Shown: in pieces, positions 39,454-46,230 of the stretch
How the letters are laid out: each line of letters opens with the position of its first letter
How positions within the stretch are numbered: the first letter of the stretch is position 1
The notes under the pieces: generated by a model
What the model saw: only the letters and a program-made list of their open reading frames with translations
Databases searched by the model: none
Told to the model about the DNA's origin: nothing
From: a virus
Length of the DNA stretch: 48,749 nucleotides
Strand: one strand, 5' to 3'
Virus record (IMG/VR): IMGVR_UViG_3300033150_001344
Coordinates: 1 to 48,749 of that record
Position numbers and translations under genes: made by a program

Positions 39454-40470
39454 ATGGTAAAAACAATAGGAAAAAAGGAAATCACGGAAAGCATACAGTT
39501 TACTCCTACTACTGCACCGACTCCAAGCAAAGGAAAGCTTTATTATGATAGCTCTACGAATAAATTAAAAGTATGTGAAGATGGTTCTAATTTTAAAGAT
39601 ATTAGTGATGTTTCAAGTGCTGACTTTAGTGCTATTAATTTAGAGATAGCTGGACAGGCAATAGAGATTATTGAACTTCAAGCAAATGCTACTATTGACC
39701 CCTTTGACCATGATACTTTGATTTCAGAAACCTTTTCAGTAGCTGGTGGTTATAATAATTATGTTAATGTAGGAAATACAACAGCACATTTTTCTACTAA
39801 TAAATATCAAAAGAATTTGTCTTTAGATAATCCAAAAGATACTGATGCAACAGAATATTCAACAGGTTCAACTTCTTGGGTGCTTATGAAAACTTTTGAT
39901 TTATCAGGAAACCCTTATAAAATTTATAAAGTTGGTTGTCAAGCCAAATCAGATTCAACACCACCAGGATATTTTAAATTTGTTGTAACTTATGCAGATG
40001 ATAGCACAGAAACTTTAGAGCAACAAATACATACAAATAGTTATAATGTTTATTTGTGGCAATATGATTATCCCAGTGATTTAACACAGAATGTTAAAAA
40101 GGTAGAAGTTTACCTTAAAAGAGGCCAAGGAACTCAATATATAAAAGACTTAAGTCTATGGGAATATGATACTAACCCACAAATCGTAGAGATTAATTTG
40201 CCAACAATTACTGGAACAATAACTTATACACAACTAGTTGCGAATACTCCAGATAGAGAAAGTGGTGATGATGTTAAATATGATTTATATGATACAGTTG
40301 GCAATCACGATGATGATTTGGATATAAATACAAAAAATCCTTTAACAAATTGTGATGGAACAAAGATAAGTGGTGGAAAAATAAAGATAAAGCTAATCCC
40401 AAAACCAACCAATCCTACTGAAGGTTATCCGTCAATAAAATCATTTTGTTTAAAACTATGGAAGTCTTAA
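39454..40470 (+). CDS. tail fibre / receptor-binding protein
   Basis: 338 residues. It carries the fibre motif 'FTPTTAPTPSKGKLYYDSSTNKLKVCEDGSNFKDIS' near the N-terminus. A jelly-roll-like domain (~85-240: DHDTLISETFSVAGGYNNYVNVGNTTAHFSTNKYQKNLSL...YFKFVVTYADDSTETLEQQIHTN) follows, then a beta-rich C-terminal part. The central domain looks like a carbohydrate-binding fold. Confidence 0.65.
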   Translation: MVKTIGKKEITESIQFTPTTAPTPSKGKLYYDSSTNKLKVCEDGSNFKDISDVSSADFSAINLEIAGQAIEIIELQANATIDPFDHDTLISETFSVAGGYNNYVNVGNTTAHFSTNKYQKNLSLDNPKDTDATEYSTGSTSWVLMKTFDLSGNPYKIYKVGCQAKSDSTPPGYFKFVVTYADDSTETLEQQIHTNSYNVYLWQYDYPSDLTQNVKKVEVYLKRGQGTQYIKDLSLWEYDTNPQIVEINLPTITGTITYTQLVANTPDRESGDDVKYDLYDTVGNHDDDLDINTKNPLTNCDGTKISGGKIKIKLIPKPTNPTEGYPSIKSFCLKLWKS

Positions 40471-40471
40471 A

Positions 40472-40588
40472 ATGGAAAAAATAAATCCAAAAAAAGAAAA
40501 ATTAAAAAGTAAGAAAGCTTTGATAGATAATGCTACAACTCTCGAAGAGTTAAAGACTGCAATTAAAAAGGTTTTAGATTTGGAATAG
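40472..40588 (+). CDS. tiny fibre-cluster protein
   Basis: 38 residues starting one base after the preceding stop: Lys-rich, ending 'ATTLEELKTAIKKVLDLE', a helix of a kind common in small proteins after phage fibre genes. Function unknown. Confidence 0.5.
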   Translation: MEKINPKKEKLKSKKALIDNATTLEELKTAIKKVLDLE

Positions 40589-40599
40589 TTAAAATAAAA

Positions 40600-40616
40600 T
40601 CTCTTTCTGGCAGAGA
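40600..40616 (+). terminator. small hairpin after the fibre cluster
   Basis: TCTCT-TTCTGGC-AGAGA, a 5-bp stem with a 7-base loop in the 36-base gap between two tiny genes. No T run follows directly, so it may be an RNA-processing or regulatory hairpin. Confidence 0.3.
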
Positions 40617-40624
40617 GACGGTTT

Positions 40625-40753
40625 ATGAGAGGTTTCAACCTTGCAATAAAACAATTATTTTTAAAAACTAAAGAACCTTTAACTATTAATAAAGACATAT
40701 CTTGGGAAAATACAACAAAAGGCATTTTGAATGTTTTTGAAAAACTACAATGA
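40625..40753 (+). CDS. tiny protein preceding the transglutaminase-like gene
   Basis: 42 residues (MRGFNLAIKQLFLKTKEPL...NTTKGILNVFEKLQ), overlapping the next gene by ATGA. No clear ribosome-binding site. The recurring TATA-like motif lies within it, so it may be a real gene or simply leader sequence. Confidence 0.35.
   Translation: MRGFNLAIKQLFLKTKEPLTINKDISWENTTKGILNVFEKLQ
40653..40668 (+). promoter_or_regulatory. degenerate TATA-like motif
   Basis: AATTATTTTTAAAAAC differs from the consensus near its end. It lies 82 bases before the transglutaminase-like gene and inside a possible tiny ORF, unlike the other copies. Confidence 0.35.
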
Positions 40754-41625
40754 ATGTTTTGGATTTTTTGAAAAAACTACTTGGCTGTCAAGAGGAGAAA
40801 TATAGAAAGTTAGTTGGAAAACTAAATATAGAGATAGGTAAGTTAGAAGATGATATTGAAGAATTGTTAGATGAATTAAATGAGGTAAAAATGTCAGCAG
40901 ATGTTATAATTCCGGAAGATATAAAAAAGAAAGCATTAGAATTAAAAAACGAATATCCAGAGGCAAACATAATATATAAGGGTTATGTGATTAATTTAAA
41001 AACAGGTGATTTTAAACCAAGTGTAAAAGTTCAAGATTTTATACAAGTCTTACATTCCCATAGAAAGTGGATTGAAGAAAGAAACTTAACTCTTAAAAAA
41101 TATTTAGAAAAATATCCAAGTCTTTCTTTTGGTGAAGTTGTTAACAAATTAATGTTTGATATATACAAGGCTTATGCACCGATTAAGAGTTATATGTATG
41201 ATAAGGATTTATATGGCTTGGCAGAACAATGGGCACCAACAATAGATACTTGGTATTTGAAAAAGATGGATTGTGAAAACTCAACAATAGAGCTAATGGC
41301 TTTATTTGAAGCATCTGGTCTCGTTGGAGAGTTAAAAAACTTTTATTGGAATGTTTGTGGCATGTGTCAGTTAGGAGGACATTCAACCCTTTATTGTTGG
41401 GACTTTAAAAACAACTGCTGGAGGCATTTTGAAACAACTGTAAGAAAGGTTACTGCTTCTGATTTCTACTCACTACCAACAAATAAAGATAAAAATGATA
41501 AACTAAATATAACAAATGTTTGGTTTAGCTTCAACTCTGATGTAGCAAGGCATAAGTTTAAAACAGATGTTGATAAAGAGAGCTTCAAAAAGAAAGATAG
41601 GTTTAAAGATATTGTTATAAAATGA
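40750..41625 (+). CDS. transglutaminase-like cysteine protein, candidate lysin
   Basis: 291 residues. An N-terminal coiled coil (~12-50) and helical middle lead to a transglutaminase-fold core: KKMDCENSTIEL (Cys175), GMCQLGGHSTLYCWDF (His211) and CWRHFETT (Glu228 in the place of the usual Asp). Phage members of this fold include pseudomurein endoisopeptidases and other wall hydrolases. Being after the fibre cluster, it is a good endolysin candidate, but a tail-borne or protein-crosslinking role is possible. No signal peptide. Confidence 0.65.
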   Translation: MNVLDFLKKLLGCQEEKYRKLVGKLNIEIGKLEDDIEELLDELNEVKMSADVIIPEDIKKKALELKNEYPEANIIYKGYVINLKTGDFKPSVKVQDFIQVLHSHRKWIEERNLTLKKYLEKYPSLSFGEVVNKLMFDIYKAYAPIKSYMYDKDLYGLAEQWAPTIDTWYLKKMDCENSTIELMALFEASGLVGELKNFYWNVCGMCQLGGHSTLYCWDFKNNCWRHFETTVRKVTASDFYSLPTNKDKNDKLNITNVWFSFNSDVARHKFKTDVDKESFKKKDRFKDIVIK

Positions 41626-41756
41626 AATTTAAGTTAAATCTTAAATTTAAAAAAATTTTGAAAAGATTTAAGAAGTGGTTGGATAATAAATTCAACAATG
41701 GAGTTTATATTGAGATAGACCCTTTGGGAAGGGTAAAAAGAATAAGGAGGAGATAA
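41622..41756 (+). CDS. small very basic protein
   Basis: 44 residues, overlapping the preceding stop (ATGA). Strongly basic amphipathic helix at the start (MKFKLNLKFKKILKRFKKWLDNKF) and RIRRR at the end. Could disrupt membranes or bind nucleic acid. The tail of this ORF supplies AGGAGG for the next gene. Confidence 0.5.
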   Translation: MKFKLNLKFKKILKRFKKWLDNKFNNGVYIEIDPLGRVKRIRRR

Positions 41757-41758
41757 GA

Positions 41759-41956
41759 ATGAAAAGAAAAAAGAAAGATTTAAACTATTGGAAAAACTTA
41801 ATAAATGAGATAAAAGAAACAGCAATAGAAATAAAGGATTTAGTTCTACAAGTTTATAACCTAACAGTTCAGGTTATATCATTAGTAGGACAGATAATTC
41901 CTATTGTTAGAGTGATTTTTAAGAAATTAAAATCTATAAAAGCTAGAATAAAATAA
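41759..41956 (+). CDS. small protein with one hydrophobic segment
   Basis: 65 residues. Basic N-terminus, amphipathic helix (~15-35) and a hydrophobic segment (VQVISLVGQIIPIVRVIF, ~37-54), then a basic tail. AGGAGG precedes the ATG. Resembles a spanin- or pinholin-sized membrane protein; with the basic ORF and the lysin candidate it may form a lysis cluster. Function not proven. Confidence 0.5.
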   Translation: MKRKKKDLNYWKNLINEIKETAIEIKDLVLQVYNLTVQVISLVGQIIPIVRVIFKKLKSIKARIK

Positions 41957-41992
41957 AAATTTTTTATTTTTATTAATTTTTTCAATAATTAA
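41957..41992 (+). terminator. T-rich terminator closing the late region
   Basis: AAATTTTTTATTTTTATTAATTTTTTC directly after the stop contains three T runs. It precedes a promoter-like element, so it should separate the late genes from the small-gene region. Confidence 0.55.
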
Positions 41993-42042
41993 TATACTAA
42001 TTGAGATAATAATTTTACTAATTTCTATAATAATTTTCCAAA

Positions 42043-42058
42043 CAAAAATATTTAAATG
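42043..42058 (+). promoter_or_regulatory. archaeal-type promoter
   Basis: CAAAAATATTTAAATG, an A-rich BRE-like stretch followed by a TATA box, ends 30 bases before the ATG at 42089. Related to the twin promoters at 42382 and 46211. Confidence 0.5.
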
Positions 42059-42088
42059 ATTAATATTTTATTACATTTAGGTGATAAA

Positions 42089-42315
42089 ATGAAAAAAGAA
42101 AAAAATGTTGGATTTGTGGCAGAACAGAAGAAGAACTTAAAAAGATATCTCATAAACTTTCTTGGACAGAAAGTGATAAAATAAGATGGGTAGAAAACAG
42201 TTATGATTGGGGAAAGGTTTTATTTTGTGAGATTTGTGCAGGGTTTGTAAACACAGAAAATGAACAACCAACTTGGTTTAAAGAAGATAGTAATTTAGAA
42301 GTAGTTAGTTATTAA
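42089..42315 (+). pseudogene. zinc-finger gene interrupted by a frameshift in an A-tract
   Basis: AGGTGAT precedes an ATG that starts MKKEKN and then stops after 31 codons. From 42106 the -1 frame reads CWICGRTEEELKKISHKLSWTESDKIRWVEN...VLFCEICAGFVNTENEQP to the TAA at 42313, a convincing zinc ribbon (C-x2-C ... C-x2-C), but with no start codon of its own. The switch lies in AAAAAAGAAAAAAAT. One more A would restore a 75-residue protein; alternatively A-AAA-AAT is a -1 slippery sequence. Either a sequencing error, a broken gene or recoding. Confidence 0.6.
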
Positions 42316-42381
42316 TTTTTTATTTCTTTTTTCTTTTATTTATTAAAAATAATATATATGTTATATAATATATTATGAATT

Positions 42382-42401
42382 ATAAAAATATTTATAAAGT
42401 T
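42382..42401 (+). promoter_or_regulatory. archaeal-type promoter, twin copy 1
   Basis: ATAAAAATATTTATAAAGTT is identical to the sequence at 46211-46230. The A-rich upstream part and TTTATAAA centre fit BRE and TATA. The next gene starts 57 bases downstream. The surrounding 42316-42458 gap has no gene and is almost pure A/T. Confidence 0.6.
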
Positions 42402-42458
42402 TATTATATGATAATATTATATAATAAGATATAAATAAAAAATAAAAGGTGAGATAAG

Positions 42459-42641
42459 ATGAGAAAAAATAAATTAAGAAAAGATAAGAAAAAAGTTGAG
42501 GTAATACAGAAATTCTTTAGAACAATTTATGATGCAAAAATACCAAAAGAAGCAGTGCCAGCTTGTTGCAGGGTTATTAATGGAATGGTTTATTGTGGCA
42601 GTAGATATTGTCGTTTAAAAAATAAATGTGGGTTTATTTAA
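42459..42641 (+). CDS. small Cys-rich basic protein
   Basis: 60 residues from the ATG after AGGTGAG. The N-terminus is Lys/Arg-rich; the C-terminal half has VPACCRVINGMVYCGSRYCRLKNKCGF with five Cys, likely a metal site. Similar in spacing to the Cys cluster of the protein encoded at 3733. No family recognised. Confidence 0.6.
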   Translation: MRKNKLRKDKKKVEVIQKFFRTIYDAKIPKEAVPACCRVINGMVYCGSRYCRLKNKCGFI

Positions 42642-42642
42642 A

Positions 42643-42744
42643 ATGAAAAGTTGTTGGAATTGCGGAAAGAAAGAAGGTGTAAAAGAGTATGGTTGGAGGG
42701 AATTGTGTGAGGAGTGTAAGAATTATTTTGAGGTGAAAGTATGA
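42643..42744 (+). CDS. tiny zinc ribbon protein
   Basis: 33 residues: MKSCWNCGKKEGVKEYGWRELCEECKNYFEVKV, a C-x2-C ... C-x2-C ribbon. It starts one base after the previous stop and overlaps the next ORF (ATGA), supporting expression. Function unknown. Confidence 0.6.
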   Translation: MKSCWNCGKKEGVKEYGWRELCEECKNYFEVKV

Positions 42745-42887
42745 GAGATATAAACAAACTTTGTGAGGAAAGAGTAAGTGGAATTGAGGTTAATAAAGAA
42801 GGAAAAGTTATTGCATTTAAATCATATTGTAAGGCAAGGGATTTTCAATTATTAAGAGAGTTGAGAAAGTTAAGAGAATCAAGATGA
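42741..42887 (+). CDS. tiny hypothetical protein
   Basis: 48 residues, overlapping both neighbours (GAGGTGAAAGT before its ATG is a good ribosome-binding site). Helical, basic C-terminus (RDFQLLRELRKLRESR). No recognised family. Confidence 0.5.
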   Translation: MRDINKLCEERVSGIEVNKEGKVIAFKSYCKARDFQLLRELRKLRESR

Positions 42888-43003
42888 TGTCAAGAAAAAT
42901 ACCAAAAGAGGAATATAGATTACATTTATTAGAGATGGGGTTTGATGAAGAAAAGGCAAATAAAATAATAAAAAATCTTGAAGAAAAATATACTTGGAGG
43001 TGA
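42884..43003 (+). CDS. tiny hypothetical protein
   Basis: 39 residues, overlapping the preceding stop. RLHLLEMGFDEEKANKIIKNLEEKY has the look of a UBA-like or other three-helix mini-domain ('lleMGF..e.A...i'). Its terminal AGG-TGA provides the ribosome-binding site (TTGGAGGTGAT) for the next gene. Confidence 0.45.
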   Translation: MMSRKIPKEEYRLHLLEMGFDEEKANKIIKNLEEKYTWR

Positions 43004-43007
43004 TTAT

Positions 43008-43187
43008 ATGATAGGTGAGAAGGCAATAGTAGTTGAGTTAGATAATCAAGATGGATATGCAGAAGTAATAACAGTAGATGATTTGTATGAGATATTGGAT
43101 AAAATACAAGTAGAGTTGGTTAGTTTATTTGAAGGTAATGAAGAAATAGTGGAAGAAATAAAAGAATATTTTAGAGGTGTGAAATGA
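43008..43187 (+). CDS. small acidic protein
   Basis: 59 residues from the ATG after GGAGGTGATT. MIGEKAIVVELDNQDGYAEVITVDDLYEILDKIQVELVSLFEGNEEIVEEIKEYF: a strand pair followed by acidic helices. Overlaps the next gene by 4 bases. Function unknown. Confidence 0.55.
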   Translation: MIGEKAIVVELDNQDGYAEVITVDDLYEILDKIQVELVSLFEGNEEIVEEIKEYFRGVK

Positions 43188-43339
43188 AAGTAGAATTAGA
43201 TAATGTGGAAATTGTAATGGATAAAGAGATAGTAAAGGCAAAGTCAGGAACAAGTGGATATGTTTATATTCCTTTAAAGTATGTTGGAAGGAAAGTAAAG
43301 ATATGTGTATTAGATGAGGAAAAAACAAAGAAAGCTTAA
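43184..43339 (+). CDS. DUF2080-like (AbrB-type swapped-hairpin) protein
   Basis: 51 residues: MKVELDNVEIVMDKEIVKAKSGTSGYVYIPLKYVGRKVKICVLDEE. The pattern 'e......G.SG.VyvP..yvGkkVkv.v' matches the small archaeal DUF2080 'transposon-encoded' family, an AbrB-like DNA-binding fold. Overlaps the preceding gene by ATGA. A transcriptional or plasmid-like regulator is likely. Its stop lies in the following palindrome. Confidence 0.65.
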   Translation: MKVELDNVEIVMDKEIVKAKSGTSGYVYIPLKYVGRKVKICVLDEEKTKKA

Positions 43340-43365
43340 ATAATAATATAATAATATTATTTAAG
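43335..43365 (+). terminator. perfect 11-bp AT palindrome after the DUF2080-like gene
   Basis: CTTAAATAATA and TATTATTTAAG flank a 9-base loop; the stop codon lies in the left arm. The 20 bases from 43336 recur at 46008-46027. Could be a terminator, or a binding site for the DUF2080-like protein encoded just before. Confidence 0.45.
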
Positions 43366-43416
43366 TAAAAAAATAAATTCATTCCGAAGGTGAACAAAAG
43401 GAATGAGGAGGAAAAA

Positions 43417-43848
43417 ATGGAAAAAATAAAAGGAGTTGTAAGTGCCGTTAGCCAGAAATGGGATGGCGGTATAAAAATAGGAGATGTGTGGTATAACGGA
43501 AACAAAAAGACAGCAGAGTATGTAAAGAAAGTTGAGAAAGGAGTAGAGGTTGAGCTAACAGTAGATGACAAAAATAAAATACAGTTTATTAATGTGTTAG
43601 CAGAGCCAGTAAAAGAATTGCCAGAAGAAAAAATAGAAATAGAGGAGATAGATTTAACAGGGGAAGATAAAGCAGTTGTGATTGATGCAGAGGTTAAAAA
43701 GTATGGAAAGCTAATGGAGATTTGTAAGAAAGAAACAGATAGAATATTTGGCAATGATGAGAAGTATAAAGAGTTCTTGGGACAACATTGTAATAGTTTG
43801 TTTATAGCTTTAGATAGAGTGTTAAGAGAAAAAGGAATTAAACTTTAA
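43417..43848 (+). CDS. OB-fold-like small viral protein
   Basis: 143 residues from the ATG after GGAGGAAAAA. Residues 1-45 (KIKGVVSAVSQKWDGGIKIGDVWYNGNKKTAEYVKKVEKGVEVELTVDDKNKIQFINVL) look like an OB-fold, as in small single-strand DNA-binding-type phage proteins. An acidic linker precedes a helical C-terminal half (IDAEVKKYGKLMEICKKETDRIFGNDEKYKEFLGQHCNSLFIALDRVL). Possible role in DNA replication or recombination; not certain. Confidence 0.55.
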   Translation: MEKIKGVVSAVSQKWDGGIKIGDVWYNGNKKTAEYVKKVEKGVEVELTVDDKNKIQFINVLAEPVKELPEEKIEIEEIDLTGEDKAVVIDAEVKKYGKLMEICKKETDRIFGNDEKYKEFLGQHCNSLFIALDRVLREKGIKL

Positions 43849-43863
43849 AGTTTGGAGGTAAAA

Positions 43864-44202
43864 ATGCAAACAAACGGGCAATATGAAACCGGGAAAATAA
43901 AAAACATTTATTTAGAAAATTTAGGCACAGTAAATAAAAATAAAGTAACAATACAAACAGAAAAAGGGTATATAGATTTGTTTTTTAGCTACAAGACATT
44001 AGTAGGTTTTAGTGTAGCAAAAGAAGGACACCTACCAACAACAAAATGTATGAAGAATTATTGGAGTGTAACAACAGGGAAACTTCTTAATGACATAGAG
44101 CCAAACCATAAAAATAGGTTAGATAGTGAGCAGTTTAATGAGGAGTTGAATAAAGCATTTAGGGAAATTGGTTTGAATGAGAATATAAAAGTGGGGTGCT
44201 AA
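43864..44202 (+). CDS. hypothetical protein
   Basis: 112 residues from the ATG after TTGGAGGT. N-terminal beta-rich part (TGKIKNIYLENLGTVNKNKVTIQTEKGYIDLFFSYKTLVGFSV) then 'TKCMKNYWSVTTGKLLNDIEPNHKNRLDSEQF'. This resembles small phage proteins of the DUF8033 kind seen in archaeal and bacterial viruses. Function unknown. Confidence 0.55.
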   Translation: MQTNGQYETGKIKNIYLENLGTVNKNKVTIQTEKGYIDLFFSYKTLVGFSVAKEGHLPTTKCMKNYWSVTTGKLLNDIEPNHKNRLDSEQFNEELNKAFREIGLNENIKVGC

Positions 44203-44204
44203 AA

Positions 44205-44387
44205 ATGGCTGAAAAAATATATATTAAAAAAGTGGAAGTAGTAGATAGTATAACAAAACAACAAAAAATGATGTATGGGTTATATGATAGTATGGGTTTT
44301 ATTTTTAGTGCAGAACCGACTTTAAATAAAGCAATAGATTATTGTTATAAAAATAAATGTGAATATGAAGTCGTTGAAGGGGTGTAA
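44205..44387 (+). CDS. small hypothetical protein
   Basis: 60 residues, alpha/beta (KIYIKKVEVVDSITKQQKMMYGLYDSMGFIFSAEPTLNKAIDYCYKNKCEYEVVEGV). GGGGTG precedes the ATG. Four bases from the next gene. No recognised family. Confidence 0.5.
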   Translation: MAEKIYIKKVEVVDSITKQQKMMYGLYDSMGFIFSAEPTLNKAIDYCYKNKCEYEVVEGV

Positions 44388-44390
44388 AAA

Positions 44391-44822
44391 ATGGCAAGTA
44401 AATATCAATATTATAAACTAATAGAAAACGAAGCGAAAAACTTTATAGAAGAAAATAAAGAGGAATTAGAAAAATTAATTAAAGAAAATATAGAAGAAGA
44501 AGCAGAATTTATTTTTGATGAAGTGATTTATCAAGAGTGGGATTTAAATGACAAAATACACGAATATTTAGATGGAGTATGGTATGGATTTTTAAGAGAA
44601 GATGTTTTTAATGAATATAATACAGAATTTCTAACCTGTTCGGCGATTTTAGAGTTAAGTGATGAAGCAGAAACAGATACGGGGCTGTGGGAAGGGGCAG
44701 AGCCACAAGAAGCAATACAAACACAGGCATTTTTTACAGTAAAAAATGACTTGTATTTTAAAGTAGAGGAATTGATTAAAGAATTAATAGATAAAATAAA
44801 AGAGCAAAGCGAAGGGGTATAA
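44391..44822 (+). CDS. acidic helical hypothetical protein
   Basis: 143 residues, strongly acidic (FIEENKEELEKLIKENIEEEAEFIFDEVI; ELSDEAETDTGLWEGAEPQEAIQTQAFF). The acidity could mimic DNA, as some viral anti-defence proteins do, but no specific family is recognised. GGGGTG precedes the ATG; the next gene starts right after its stop. Confidence 0.5.
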   Translation: MASKYQYYKLIENEAKNFIEENKEELEKLIKENIEEEAEFIFDEVIYQEWDLNDKIHEYLDGVWYGFLREDVFNEYNTEFLTCSAILELSDEAETDTGLWEGAEPQEAIQTQAFFTVKNDLYFKVEELIKELIDKIKEQSEGV

Positions 44823-45068
44823 ATGGTAACTTTTTATAACCAATTAACAGCAGAAAAAAAGAGAAAAATAAGAGAGCAGTTAGAAATAGCAAGAGAAAAA
44901 AGACTAAAACAATTGGAGATTTTAGAAAGAACCTTAATTAAACCAATTAAACAACAAATAGAATTTATTAATAAAGTAAAAAAAAGTGAGATACCAATAG
45001 AACACTATCTTAAATATAGTAAGAAGTTTAGAAATTATATTGAAAAATGGTTTAATTTAATGGTTTAA
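44823..45068 (+). CDS. basic helical hypothetical protein
   Basis: 81 residues, Lys/Arg/Glu-rich and helical (LTAEKKRKIREQLEIAREKRLKQLEILERTLIKPIKQQIEFINKVKKSEIPIEHYLKY). Starts immediately after the acidic protein, with GAAGGGGT upstream. The acidic/basic pairing may indicate a complex. Function unknown. Confidence 0.5.
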   Translation: MVTFYNQLTAEKKRKIREQLEIAREKRLKQLEILERTLIKPIKQQIEFINKVKKSEIPIEHYLKYSKKFRNYIEKWFNLMV

Positions 45069-45088
45069 AAAATAAAAGGGGTGAGAAT

Positions 45089-45199
45089 ATGCAAGTAAAA
45101 AGATGTTCAAAATGTGGAAAAGTAAAGTATATCAGATTTGATTATGGAGAACAACCAGCACAATTTGTTCAAATGTGTAAATGTAAAGAGGTGGGATAA
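45089..45199 (+). CDS. tiny zinc-binding protein
   Basis: 36 residues: MQVKRCSKCGKVKYIRFDYGEQPAQFVQMCKCKEVG, with C-x2-C and C-x-C. GGGGTGAG precedes the ATG, and the next ATG follows its stop with no gap. Function unknown. Confidence 0.55.
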   Translation: MQVKRCSKCGKVKYIRFDYGEQPAQFVQMCKCKEVG

Positions 45200-45418
45200 A
45201 TGAAAATAAAAGATGTAAAAGTTAAGAAAATAGAAAAGAAAGATATAGAAACAGAAGAAGATGAGTTTGAAAAGTTTGTGGTTAGACTACAAGCAGAAGG
45301 ATTTAGTGGGACATTTGTTTTTGATGAAAAACCAGAGTTGGATTTCAGAGGAGGAGATACAATAGATATTGAAATACAAAACCTTCAAAAAAGATTAGAT
45401 ATTAAGCCAACAGAATGA
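45200..45418 (+). CDS. small hypothetical protein
   Basis: 72 residues (KIKDVKVKKIEKKDIETEEDEFEKFVVRLQAEGFSGTFVFDEKPELDFRGGDTIDIEIQNLQKRL): a beta-rich mini-domain. GAGGTGGGAT lies upstream. Overlaps the SWIM gene by ATGA. It may be a partner of that protein. Confidence 0.5.
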   Translation: MKIKDVKVKKIEKKDIETEEDEFEKFVVRLQAEGFSGTFVFDEKPELDFRGGDTIDIEIQNLQKRLDIKPTE

Positions 45419-45699
45419 GGATATATCTGTTCAACAGAGCAAAACAATTACTTTTAAATGGAGATGTAAAAAGAGAGGTTGTTACAGCCAACACTGAATG
45501 GTTTAAAGTAGGGAAGTATAATGTTTATTTAAAATATATAAAAAGAAAGGGCAAGAACTCACTGCTTAAATGGGGTTGTGATTGTCCTTTTATGGCCATA
45601 CAAGGTGTAGCAAATGGTGTTTTTTGCTCTCATATACTTGCTTGTATTATTTGGCATATATTTAAGCCAAAGAATGAGAAAGATAAAGATGGTAAGTAG
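45415..45699 (+). CDS. SWIM zinc-finger protein
   Basis: 94 residues. The C-terminal half carries CDCPFMAIQGVANGVFCSHILAC, a SWIM finger (C-x-C ... C-x-H). The N-terminal half (RAKQLLLNGDVKREVVTANTEWFKVGKYNVYLKYIKRKGKNSLLKWG) forms the usual beta strands. SWIM domains bind DNA or proteins and occur in recombination and transcription factors. It is the last gene before the long non-coding region. Confidence 0.8.
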   Translation: MRIYLFNRAKQLLLNGDVKREVVTANTEWFKVGKYNVYLKYIKRKGKNSLLKWGCDCPFMAIQGVANGVFCSHILACIIWHIFKPKNEKDKDGK

Positions 45700-45819
45700 T
45701 CATTTCACCCCAATGAATAGACTTTTCCCAGCTTACTATCTTTACCTCATTATTTAACTATGACATCTTAAATTAACTATGAGACCATTATAAACCTTAT
45801 TAAACATATATTACTGGTT

Positions 45820-45915
45820 AGACCTTATTTAGAAATAGGCCTCAGACCTAAAATAAGCCTCTCTGACAAGAGTTCTTTACTTACCTAATACTTTTATACC
45901 TTTTTAGCCAAAAAC
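45820..45915 (+). repeat. dispersed non-coding element, copy 2
   Basis: Two adjacent AGACCT...GCCT units (45820-45842 and 45844-45860) precede TGACAAGAGTT, an AT-rich stretch, ACCTTTTTAGCCAAAAA and ACAAGG. From CTCAGACCT at 45841 the blocks match, in order, the gap at 21600-21690. Confidence 0.6.
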
Positions 45916-46147
45916 AAGGTTTTTCTTAATATAACTATGTAATTAAAATAAAATAATAATATCTTTATTTAATTATTTATTTATTATATAATTATGACAC
46001 TTTAAGTTTAAATAATAATATAATAATCTTATTACAAACCTAACATTATATCACAATACAAATATAAATTTGATTAATTTAATTAAAAATCCTCTACTAC
46101 ATATGTATGTTTTATATGGTTTATAATGGTTCTATAGTTTTATTATA

Positions 46148-46184
46148 GTATCATAATTATAACAAAAGTATAAAATAATGATAC
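46148..46184 (+). promoter_or_regulatory. inverted repeat upstream of the regulator gene
   Basis: GTATCATAATTATA pairs imperfectly with TATAAAATAATGATAC (perfect outer 7 bases). It sits ~27 bases before the promoter of the winged-helix gene and is a candidate operator. Confidence 0.45.
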
Positions 46185-46210
46185 ATCATATTTAATATAT
46201 ATTTTACAAC

Positions 46211-46230
46211 ATAAAAATATTTATAAAGTT
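46211..46230 (+). promoter_or_regulatory. archaeal-type promoter, twin copy 2
   Basis: ATAAAAATATTTATAAAGTT, identical to 42382-42401. The TATA centre is about 27 bases before the ATG at 46250, so transcription should start at or next to the start codon, a leaderless mRNA. No ribosome-binding site precedes that ATG, in agreement. Confidence 0.7.

Noticed and set aside
8009-40668. Recurring 16-base motif as a CRISPR or satellite array
   Set aside because: Copies are kilobases apart, always near gene ends, with no spacer periodicity. They fit promoter/terminator elements.
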